Positions 1 to 5,726 of a DNA stretch of 6,317 nucleotides are shown here, piece by piece. Where the stretch lies: NCBI GenBank assembly GCA_016215765.1, contig JACRHY010000009.1:1-6317 (forward strand). Direction: 5' to 3'. Position 1 is the stretch's first letter, and each line of letters begins with the position of its first letter. This DNA comes from Parcubacteria group bacterium. Lineage in GTDB: Bacteria > Patescibacteriota > Minisyncoccia > UBA6257 > JACRHY01. The notes under the pieces are model-generated. The model was not told the DNA's origin. It ran no database searches and worked only from the letters and a program-made list of their open reading frames with translations. A program made the position numbers and the translations under genes.

Positions 1-390
1 CTTTAAAGCGGCGCTAAGATTGGCGACCGTTTGCGCCTGTACTCCCTGGGTCGCATCCACGAGTAGTATCGCCCCTTCAACGGCCGCCAGCGCCCGCGAG
101 ACCTCATAGGCGAAATCAACGTGCCCGGGAGTGTCAATTAAGTTTAGGACGTAGGGTTTAGCGTTTAGAGTATAGGACATGCGCACGGGCGCCATTTTTA
201 TGGTTATCCCCTTTTCGCGCTCCAACTCCATTTTATCCAAAATCTGCTCCTTCATTTTTCTTTTTTCAACGGTGCCGGTTATTTCCAGCATCCTGTCGGC
301 AAGCGTGGATTTGCCGTGGTCAATATGGGCGATAATGACGAAATTTCTTATTTGGGACAGCCGATGGGTTGTTTTATTTTCCGGTTCCAT
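1..390 (-). CDS. lepA: Elongation factor 4 (LepA) translation GTPase, N-terminal 130 residues, partial
   Basis: LepA/EF4 is a cytosolic ribosome-associated GTPase related to EF-G, implicated in back-translocation and initiation or ribosome assembly. The 130 visible residues cover most of the G domain. G1/P-loop AHIDHGKST is at residues 21-29, the switch I threonine lies in GITIK at 61-65, and G3 DTPGH is at 86-90. Strongly LepA-typical blocks follow: VDFAYEVSR (91-99) and AAVEGAILLVDATQGVQAQT (102-121). The KMKEQ and LDKMELEREKGITIK spacing separates it from EF-G, TypA and IF2. The frame is open to the window edge, so the C-terminal part (NKXD motif, domains II-IV and the LepA-specific CTD; the family is about 600 residues) lies to the left. 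The ATG at 388-390 gives a short ten-residue lead-in before LSQIRNF, normal for the family; no strong Shine-Dalgarno precedes it. It diverges from the secreted-protein gene at 454. Confidence 0.97.
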   Translation of the reverse strand, partial: MEPENKTTHRLSQIRNFVIIAHIDHGKSTLADRMLEITGTVEKRKMKEQILDKMELEREKGITIKMAPVRMSYTLNAKPYVLNLIDTPGHVDFAYEVSRALAAVEGAILLVDATQGVQAQTVANLSAALK

Positions 391-396
391 TATTAT
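369..396 (+). promoter_or_regulatory. Possible sigma-70-type promoter for the secreted-protein gene
   Basis: A TTGTTT -35-like hexamer at 369-374 and a TATTAT -10-like hexamer at 391-396 are separated by 16 bp. The -10 matches the consensus at five of six positions, the -35 at only three. Transcription would start near 403 and give a leader of about 50 nt. The elements overlap the first codons of the divergent lepA. This is a by-eye match in AT-rich DNA and is weak on its own; its position between divergent genes is what makes it worth noting. Confidence 0.25.
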
Positions 397-417
397 TGCT
401 TCAGTAATTTAAAGTTT

Positions 418-440
418 TCCGAATATCCGAAATATCCGAA
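418..440. repeat. Three close copies of TCCGAA in the lepA/secreted-protein divergent region
   Basis: TCCGAA occurs at 418-423, 426-431 and 435-440. The last two lie inside two perfect tandem copies of the 9-mer ATATCCGAA (423-431 and 432-440). On the minus strand this reads as three TTCGGA blocks upstream of lepA. The spacing of 8 and 9 bp is a little short of a helical turn. The array ends just before the ribosome binding site of the plus-strand gene, so it would lie in its leader if the promoter at 369-396 is real. It could be a protein binding site or a chance microsatellite-like duplication. Confidence 0.5.
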
Positions 441-441
441 T

Positions 442-448
442 GGGGAGA
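442..448 (+). promoter_or_regulatory. Ribosome binding site GGGGAGA for the secreted-protein gene
   Basis: GGGGAGA sits five nucleotides before the ATG at 454. This decides the start: the same frame is open upstream to an ATG at 316, but that one lies within lepA on the opposite strand and would bury the signal peptide 46 residues inside the protein. Confidence 0.75.
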
Positions 449-453
449 AAACG

Positions 454-1260
454 ATGAAAAACGCGACGGTCGCCGTCATTCTTTCGCTGGTTGCGCTGAT
501 TGCCGCAACGCCGGCGACAGCCGGCGATTTGCGCGATATTTTGCCGAAACCGGCGGACGTTTTTATTGAAAACTTCGCGAAAATCATGGCCGACGAATTT
601 GGGCGCGTTTCATATCGCGAAATCGCGATTTTTGAAAAAGAATCCGTTTCCGGCCGCGATTATGACAAACCGCCGTTTTTCGCGAGATCGCTTAGCGGCG
701 CGACCGCGAAAACCGTCAACGATATAGAGACATTAAAGGAACTGCGAAGTAAATTCAAGCAGTGGACGGGGATTAAAGCCAAAATAGAGCTCAATCCGGA
801 AGAAAATGCGGCCGCCCGGCCCGGTCATCCGGGCGGGCAAAGCATTCCCCCTCCCCGCTTCGGTTTTCAACCGTCTTCAACGCTTATCGTCGGCGCTCGC
901 CTGGGAGTCAAAGGCACGGTTAATTTTGACGAAGTGCTGCGCCCGTCGGTTTTCGCCGAATGGCGAAACAGGTGGAAAGGCGAGGAGCTGATCGTCCTGG
1001 CTCGCCATACGTTCGTCGCCGACAGAACGGCCGTTGAAATAAAAACCGGCGAGCGGTTCTGGCGCGATAACGGATTTCAGACGCTTTACGAGCAATCTCC
1101 CGACGGAACGAAAACGACCCGATTGGAATCGTTTCTTTATCTTGATAAAACAAAAAAGGAGACGGTTAAAATCAGCGCCGTTCGGGAATTTTTTCCCCGC
1201 CGATCGGACGGACAAACCGGCCGAACGGAGGCCTGGATATCGTTTCAAACGTCTTTTTGA
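454..1260 (+). CDS. Secreted protein of unknown function, 268 aa, beta-rich C-terminal half
   Basis: I do not recognise this family. Residues 1-23 form a clear Sec signal peptide: K2, a hydrophobic core at about 5-18 (TVAVILSLVALIAA) and a signal peptidase I site ATA|GD after A23. There is no lipobox cysteine and no second membrane segment, so the mature protein is probably released or held outside the membrane. Residues 30-112 look mixed or helical (FIENFAKIMADEF; ETLKELRSKFKQW). A Gly/Pro-rich linker spans about 121-135. Residues 142-268 look like successive amphipathic strands, e.g. STLIVGARLG, LRPSVFAEWRNRW, EELIVLARHTF, TRLESFLYL and ETVKISAVREFF, ending WISFQTSF. The last strand ends in Phe with hydrophobic residues at -4, -6 and -8, as in outer-membrane beta-barrels, although seven or so strands is few. 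It diverges from lepA, converges on the DUF4012 gene and appears monocistronic, with its own RBS and terminator. Confidence 0.85.
   Translation: MKNATVAVILSLVALIAATPATAGDLRDILPKPADVFIENFAKIMADEFGRVSYREIAIFEKESVSGRDYDKPPFFARSLSGATAKTVNDIETLKELRSKFKQWTGIKAKIELNPEENAAARPGHPGGQSIPPPRFGFQPSSTLIVGARLGVKGTVNFDEVLRPSVFAEWRNRWKGEELIVLARHTFVADRTAVEIKTGERFWRDNGFQTLYEQSPDGTKTTRLESFLYLDKTKKETVKISAVREFFPRRSDGQTGRTEAWISFQTSF
814..838. repeat. Very GC-rich inverted repeat inside the secreted-protein gene
   Basis: The left arm at 814-824 and right arm at 829-838 pair over ten G-C base pairs with one bulged G and a four-base loop (TCAT). It encodes the Arg-Pro-Gly-His-Pro-Gly-Gly linker between the two halves of the protein. 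No T-run follows on either strand, so it is not an intrinsic terminator. Confidence 0.6.
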
Positions 1261-1290
1261 CCCCGAAAATTTTTTGCGGGGTCATTTTCT
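1258..1290 (+). terminator. Intrinsic terminator of the secreted-protein gene
   Basis: A perfect 8-bp stem pairs TGACCCCG (1258-1265) with CGGGGTCA (1277-1284) around an 11-nt AT-rich loop, followed by TTTTCTT. The left arm starts with the TGA stop codon, so terminator and stop overlap. On the minus strand the stem is followed by AAAAAGAC rather than a U-run, so it should work only for the plus-strand transcript and not for the converging operon. Confidence 0.8.
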
Positions 1291-1297
1291 TGCTGTA

Positions 1298-3445
1298 TTA
1301 AATACCCCTTATTTTCATCAACGTCAGCGGAAGAATTATTCTTTTATCGGGATCGCCGTCTTTGTATTCAAAAACGGTTTTATTGGACTCTTTCCATTTG
1401 AACCCCGGCGGCGCTTCAACGCTTATCTCCAAAACGCCCCCAACGCCGGATTGTCTTTCAAAAACGAATTGAAATCCCCTTCCTTCCTCAAGAATCAATT
1501 TGTTGGGATTTTCGTATTCCATGGCAATTTCGCCCGATCCGCCGGGAGAAACATCAAGCCAGGCTGCGAAAACCGTTTTGCCGGATTCGGCCAGCGTTTC
1601 CGCGCCGAAATTTTCGTCAAATTTCGCCGTTTTTTCCGCCTTTTCCAGATCGGCATCTCTGACGTATCCGTTTTTTTCATAGTTTATCGGATCGTAAATT
1701 CGCCGCTTGACGTTTCCGGAAAGCGACAAAAGACGCGACCCCGCCGGAACGAAGACCTTCGTGAAATTTTTATTGACGGCGTTCCAAAACGGCTCGACGC
1801 CGCTCCATCTGCGATAAGCGCGGGTTATTTTCAATTCGTTAACCGTTTTGCCGTCAATGCCGACGGAGGAATTTATTTTAATCGTCTGGTTTATAAGAGC
1901 GTCCGATTTGCCGCCGGCGACATTCGCGTTAACGACCGCCAGATAATTGTCGGCGGAATAAGGGGAGGTTTCGTAGACGGCGCCGGTTATTTCCAGTCCG
2001 CGGGAAAACTCCTGAAATTCCGGATTTTTAAAATAAACCATTATGTCCTTTTTCGCCGCGCGAAAAATCGCTTTTTCAATGAAAATCTTCTTCTCTTCTC
2101 CGCTAAACCCGCTAAAACGCTCCAGTAAAATCGGGGCCAGCACTTTCAAAATCCTTTTCGGCTCTCCCGATTTTTTATCGTTTCCGGTTTCCACCTCCCG
2201 TTGAATGTTCAGAAGAAAATTATCCTTATCAATCGTCGTGCCGTATTCGGGAAGGCGTATCGGCCCGGAAATTTCCAGCAGATCTTTTAAAAGGTTTATA
2301 TTCACGGCTATCGCGCCGTCAAAAGAAACCATTTTCTCCTTATACATTTTTGACTCTTCCAGAAAACCGATGATTTTTTCGGCGGAAACCGGAAAATCAA
2401 AAAACCAATTGGCGTCGCGCGCCCCCCAGCCGCCCGTCACCGAACGCAGTTGTTTCGGCGGAACGACTTTCGCGTCAAGCTGGCCGTCCGGATCGTAAAT
2501 GTCCCGCACGTCTATTTTTTTGACGCTTCCACGATTTATCGTAATATCGGCGTAACTGCCGATGAATCCCCCTCCCGGTCTGATCTCGGAGGGATTTTGA
2601 AATAAAATCAGAAGATGGCGATCGTCGTAGCTTTTCAAAAATTCGGCGAGCGCGGCCGCGAAACGCCGCGCCCCGTAAAGTTCCGAGCTGGAGGCGACGT
2701 AATCGCCGACCAGCGCGTCGTTCATTTCGGAAAAAACGCCGGAGACACCCTTTAATTCCGATACGCGGTTTTTAATGCCGGCAATCAACGATTCAAAGGT
2801 CTCCAGATTTTTTTCAATACTCTCAACGACGCCGATCAACTCCTCCCCCCGGCCGGACATTGCCATATTCAGGCCGTCGTTTTTTAAAATTTCAAAAGAA
2901 GCGGAAACTTTCACGGCGGCTTCGCCGAAAAGAAGAAAATCTCCCAGAAGTTTGGGAATGTTTTTTATTTCCGGAACGATCGCCCCCGCCGCCGACAAAA
3001 TAGCCGAAATGTCGCGGCCGTTCGCCATCCTGCTTATTCTTTCCAGATTCTTTTGGTTGCTCTTTAAAATATCCGACGACCGCTCCGGTTCAAAATCAAA
3101 AAGCATCTTCGCCGCCGCTTTAAAATTGGCCGCCGTTTCCCTTCCGACGGAAGCCGCCTCCTTCTTGACCGACAAAAAATCGGCGGCTAAAACAAAAAAC
3201 AACGAAACCGAAAACGCGGCGGCGAGGGCGAGCGCGATCCGGAAGCGTTTTTTCGAACTCTTCCGTCCGCGCTCCGGAACGGGCGCGGCGGCGGAACGAA
3301 GACCGGTGGCGGAACGAATGTCGGCGGCGATTTTCACCGCCATATCCGATCGGCTGCTGAAAATCAAAGAAGCCGGAATTTTTCCGTCCGGATGCTTAAT
3401 ATCAAAAAGCGCCAAAGAAATGTTGTTTTTGGGAACCCGTTTCAT
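1298..3445 (-). CDS. DUF4012 membrane-anchored protein, 715 aa
   Basis: This matches DUF4012, a family of unknown biochemical function common in Patescibacteria and Actinobacteria and often found among surface-polysaccharide genes. Residues 1-68 are a basic, probably cytosolic segment; 69-89 (RIALALAAAFSVSLFFVLAA) are one transmembrane helix; the rest is probably extracytoplasmic. About 95-270 is helical and possibly coiled-coil. The family core then shows LLILFQNPSEIRPGGGFIGS (278-297), DIYDPDGQLDAKVVPP (315-330), RDANWFFDFPVSAEK (343-357), a SFDGAIAVNINLLKDLLEISG block (374-394) and YLAVVNANVAGGKSD (501-515). The C-terminal third is beta-rich and may be a separate domain. The ATG at 3443-3445 lies two nucleotides after the preceding gene's stop with no visible Shine-Dalgarno, which suggests coupled translation. 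An alternative start at Met35 also lacks one and would leave a shorter cytosolic tail. It is the last gene of the operon. A role in glycan attachment or wall assembly is inference. Confidence 0.9.
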   Translation of the reverse strand: MKRVPKNNISLALFDIKHPDGKIPASLIFSSRSDMAVKIAADIRSATGLRSAAAPVPERGRKSSKKRFRIALALAAAFSVSLFFVLAADFLSVKKEAASVGRETAANFKAAAKMLFDFEPERSSDILKSNQKNLERISRMANGRDISAILSAAGAIVPEIKNIPKLLGDFLLFGEAAVKVSASFEILKNDGLNMAMSGRGEELIGVVESIEKNLETFESLIAGIKNRVSELKGVSGVFSEMNDALVGDYVASSSELYGARRFAAALAEFLKSYDDRHLLILFQNPSEIRPGGGFIGSYADITINRGSVKKIDVRDIYDPDGQLDAKVVPPKQLRSVTGGWGARDANWFFDFPVSAEKIIGFLEESKMYKEKMVSFDGAIAVNINLLKDLLEISGPIRLPEYGTTIDKDNFLLNIQREVETGNDKKSGEPKRILKVLAPILLERFSGFSGEEKKIFIEKAIFRAAKKDIMVYFKNPEFQEFSRGLEITGAVYETSPYSADNYLAVVNANVAGGKSDALINQTIKINSSVGIDGKTVNELKITRAYRRWSGVEPFWNAVNKNFTKVFVPAGSRLLSLSGNVKRRIYDPINYEKNGYVRDADLEKAEKTAKFDENFGAETLAESGKTVFAAWLDVSPGGSGEIAMEYENPNKLILEEGRGFQFVFERQSGVGGVLEISVEAPPGFKWKESNKTVFEYKDGDPDKRIILPLTLMKIRGI

Positions 3446-3447
3446 TT

Positions 3448-4584
3448 TTAAAACATCAAGGTTTCAAGCGTTTCTCGGGCGGTTTTTTTCCAATCAAATC
3501 CGGCGGCGTTCCGCAATCCCGCGACGACAAGCGCGCGCCGAAGTTCGCCGTTGAGCAATACGGATTTTATCATAGCCGATAACTCGCCCGCCCGCCACGG
3601 GTCAATCATCGGGGCCGAATCACCGATGATTTCGGGGAAAGAAGAACGGTTGGAAACGACGACCGGCGTTCCGCAGGCCATCGCTTCAAGCGGCGGAAAG
3701 CCGAATCCCTCAAAAAACGACGGATAAACGAAAATTTCGGCGCCGTTGTATAAAAATTTTCTTTCTTCCGGTTCAACTCTTCCGAAAAAAAGTATGTCGT
3801 TTCTGTAAGGCGAGCGTTCGGCCGTTTTCAGCACTTCTTTGTAAAGCCAGCCGCGACCGCCCGCCAAAACCAGCTTGCGATCGCTCAAACGCGAATCGCC
3901 TTTGATTTCGTTAAACGCTCTTATCACGGCAATGATGTTTTTCCGCGGCTCAATCGTTCCCAGATAAAGCAGATAGGGAGCGGCAAGTTTTTTTCTATTC
4001 AAAAACTCTTGAAGCGTTCCGTCGGCGGCGGCGATCGGCCTGAAAGAGCCGCTCACGCCGGAATAAATGGTTCGCGTTTTTTCCGGAGAAACTCCGAGAG
4101 TTCTGATCAGATCGCTTCTGGTGAAATCCGAAACGGCGATAATCCGGTCGGCTTCCAACGCGCGCCTTTTGTAATCCTGAAGTTTATGCCACAAGCGCCG
4201 GCGGCGAGAAAAAAAATCCGGATGATGAATAAAGGAAAGATCGTGAAAGGTGATGACGCGTTTGGCGCGCTTTCCCGCTCCCAGAATGTTGAAATGCGGA
4301 CTGAAAACGACGTCGGCGCCAAAACGATCGTCCAGCTTCGGCCGGTTGAGAAAACGGGCGGAAAAATCGAAAAGTTTGTTGGGAATTTTCCAGTTCACAA
4401 TTTCGGCATTCGGATTTTTTTTTAAATCAATCGGTTCGGCTATTTTGGAAAAACCGTTGTAAAAAAGCAGATATTCGTTTTTCCGGTCAATTTCCAAAAG
4501 CGCCCCGAGAAGCGAGCGGGTGTATTCCTCAATGCCGGATGTCCCCCCTTTGCTCAACAGGCGGATATCAACGAGAATTCTCAT
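3448..4584 (-). CDS. Glycosyltransferase family 4, MtfB-like, 378 aa
   Basis: This is a cytosolic GT-B-fold retaining glycosyltransferase that would move a sugar from a nucleotide donor onto a growing lipid-linked glycan. The N-terminal domain opens MRILVDIRLLSKGGTSGIEE, with HDLSF at 114-118 and ALEADRIIAVSDFTR at 142-156. The C-terminal donor domain begins near 203 with YLLYLGTIEPRKN (204-216), whose R214 and K215 are the usual phosphate-contacting pair. The EX7E motif is E292-E300 in FEGFGFPPLEAMACGTPVVV. The GT-EPRKN and EGFGFPP wording is typical of the mannosyltransferase-B (MtfB) group, but donor and acceptor cannot be read from sequence. I chose the ATG at 4582-4584: it gives a canonical beta-1 strand and overlaps the upstream gene by 17 nt, whereas the ATG at 4683 would add 33 lysine-rich residues. 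Only a weak AAAAGAA precedes it. Two nucleotides separate it from the DUF4012 gene. Confidence 0.93.
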   Translation of the reverse strand: MRILVDIRLLSKGGTSGIEEYTRSLLGALLEIDRKNEYLLFYNGFSKIAEPIDLKKNPNAEIVNWKIPNKLFDFSARFLNRPKLDDRFGADVVFSPHFNILGAGKRAKRVITFHDLSFIHHPDFFSRRRRLWHKLQDYKRRALEADRIIAVSDFTRSDLIRTLGVSPEKTRTIYSGVSGSFRPIAAADGTLQEFLNRKKLAAPYLLYLGTIEPRKNIIAVIRAFNEIKGDSRLSDRKLVLAGGRGWLYKEVLKTAERSPYRNDILFFGRVEPEERKFLYNGAEIFVYPSFFEGFGFPPLEAMACGTPVVVSNRSSFPEIIGDSAPMIDPWRAGELSAMIKSVLLNGELRRALVVAGLRNAAGFDWKKTARETLETLMF

Positions 4585-5692
4585 TTCTTTTTTTAAAACG
4601 GTCAAAAATAATTTCAGCGACTGTTTTTTTGAATTTTTCTTTTCCGCGATCAGAAACGCTTTCCGACGTTTTTCGGGGATCAAATTTCATTTTTCCGATC
4701 CGCTCAACGCCGTCTTTCAGAGAACGCGCGGATTGCTCGTTAAAAAACGTTCCGGAAACGCCGTCTTTGACGATTTCCGTCGCGCCGCCGCCGCGATAAG
4801 CGATAACCGGCGTGCCGCAGGCAATCGCTTCCGCCGCCACCATACCGTAATCCTCCATTTGAGGAAAAATAAAGGCGCGCGCCCGCGCGTAAAGCCGCCG
4901 CAATTCATCGTCTTCGACAAAGGGAATGAATTCAATAAGATCCGACTCGGCCGCTTCCCGCAAACGGGCGAGCTCCGGCCCGCGACCGACTATTTTAAGC
5001 GGCAGGCGCAGTTCATTGAAGGCCTCAATAATAAGGTCAAATCTCTTGTAATGCATCAGCCGGCCGGCGGCGAGAAAGTAATCACCCCTTTCAAGCGACG
5101 AATCGTAAAAAAACTTTTCGTCGTCAACAGGCGGATTAATAACGACGGCGGAACGATTGTAATATTTTTCAATCTTTAAACGGATATGATTGGAATTGGT
5201 CAGAATTAAATCCGGTTTTTGAGCGGCCGCGAAATCCCAGCGGCGCAGATAATTTAAAAGCGGCCGGGAAACGGCTTTGAACACTCTGGAGCGGAAATGG
5301 CGATGCGTATCCAGATAATTCTCTTTTTCCCACGCGTAACGGAGAGGCGTGTGGGCATAAGAGGCGTGAAACGTTTTTTTGGAGTCGTACCGGACGCCTT
5401 TCGCGTAGCCCGCGGTGTTGGAAATAAGCAAGTCGTAGCGATCGCCGAGATTGATTAAAGCGGCCGCCGACGGCATCAACGGTATAAAAAGGCGGTGATT
5501 TTGCTTCACAAACGGAAGAAAATTAAGAAAGCTCGTTTTAACCACGTGATTTGAAAAACGGCCGGCAGTTCCCTTTTCGTCGTAAAAAAGAGCGTAAAGA
5601 TCGGCGTCCGGAAAAATTTGCAGAAACGATTCCAGCACCCGCTCCATCCCGCCGTATTGGTTAAGATAATCGTGAACAATGGCGACTTTCAT
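4568..5692 (-). CDS. Glycosyltransferase family 4, WbaZ-like, 374 aa
   Basis: This is a GT-B retaining glycosyltransferase, probably adding a sugar to the polyprenyl-linked acceptor made by the upstream enzyme. The start MKVAIVHDYLNQYGGMERVL is the standard acceptor-domain opening (GGMERV at 14-19). SYAHTPLRYAWE (111-122) is characteristic of the WbaZ group, named for the O-antigen mannosyltransferase. NPPVD (186-190) marks the hinge. The donor domain carries AAGRLMHYKRFDL (208-220, R211 and K217 as likely phosphate ligands) and the EX7E pair E280-E288 in EDYGMVAAEAIACGTPVIAY. The ATG at 5690-5692 fits the family start. GGAGG lies only 2 nt before it, unusually close; an in-frame ATG three codons upstream (5699-5701) begins just before that GGAGG and lacks its own. 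The gene follows the sugar transferase by 34 nt and overlaps the next GT4 by 17 nt. Mannose as substrate is a guess from the group name. Confidence 0.93.
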   Translation of the reverse strand: MKVAIVHDYLNQYGGMERVLESFLQIFPDADLYALFYDEKGTAGRFSNHVVKTSFLNFLPFVKQNHRLFIPLMPSAAALINLGDRYDLLISNTAGYAKGVRYDSKKTFHASYAHTPLRYAWEKENYLDTHRHFRSRVFKAVSRPLLNYLRRWDFAAAQKPDLILTNSNHIRLKIEKYYNRSAVVINPPVDDEKFFYDSSLERGDYFLAAGRLMHYKRFDLIIEAFNELRLPLKIVGRGPELARLREAAESDLIEFIPFVEDDELRRLYARARAFIFPQMEDYGMVAAEAIACGTPVIAYRGGGATEIVKDGVSGTFFNEQSARSLKDGVERIGKMKFDPRKTSESVSDRGKEKFKKTVAEIIFDRFKKRNENSR

Positions 5693-5694
5693 CG

Positions 5695-5705
5695 CCTCCA
5701 TTATA
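5695..5705 (-). promoter_or_regulatory. Overlapping TATAAT and GGAGG signals just before the WbaZ-like start
   Basis: On the minus strand TATAAT (5700-5705) runs directly into GGAGG (5695-5699), which ends 2 nt before the ATG at 5690-5692. GGAGG is a good Shine-Dalgarno core at a poor distance. TATAAT is a perfect -10 hexamer, but no TTGACA-like -35 lies 16-18 bp upstream. If used, transcription would begin at about the start codon and give a nearly leaderless mRNA for the two GT4 genes and the DUF4012 gene. The GGAGG could equally be the ordinary RBS. Confidence 0.3.
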
Positions 5706-5726
5706 TAAGGAAAAACCGCCGTGGCG

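Noticed and set aside
316..453. In-frame upstream extension of the secreted-protein gene to an ATG at 316
   Set aside because: It overlaps lepA codons on the other strand, has no ribosome binding site, and would place the signal peptide 46 residues inside the protein.
814..838. GC-rich hairpin as an internal terminator or attenuator
   Set aside because: No T-run follows on either strand.
1142..2128. Long plus-strand open frame of 328 codons opposite the DUF4012 gene
   Set aside because: Its translation is low-complexity and rich in Phe, Arg and Asn, matches no family, and lies opposite recognisable DUF4012 coding sequence.
2775..3554. Plus-strand open frame of 259 codons opposite the DUF4012 N-terminus
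   Set aside because: The Ser/Ala/Phe-rich translation mirrors the codon use of the real minus-strand gene and has no recognisable domain.
4585..4683. 33-residue N-terminal extension of the MtfB-like glycosyltransferase
   Set aside because: It is lysine-rich, overlaps the upstream gene by about 116 nt, and precedes the canonical MRILVDIRLL start.
4520..5179. Plus-strand open frame of 219 codons opposite the two GT4 genes
   Set aside because: It lies opposite clearly conserved donor-domain motifs of the WbaZ-like enzyme and spans a gene junction; no family match and no credible start signal.
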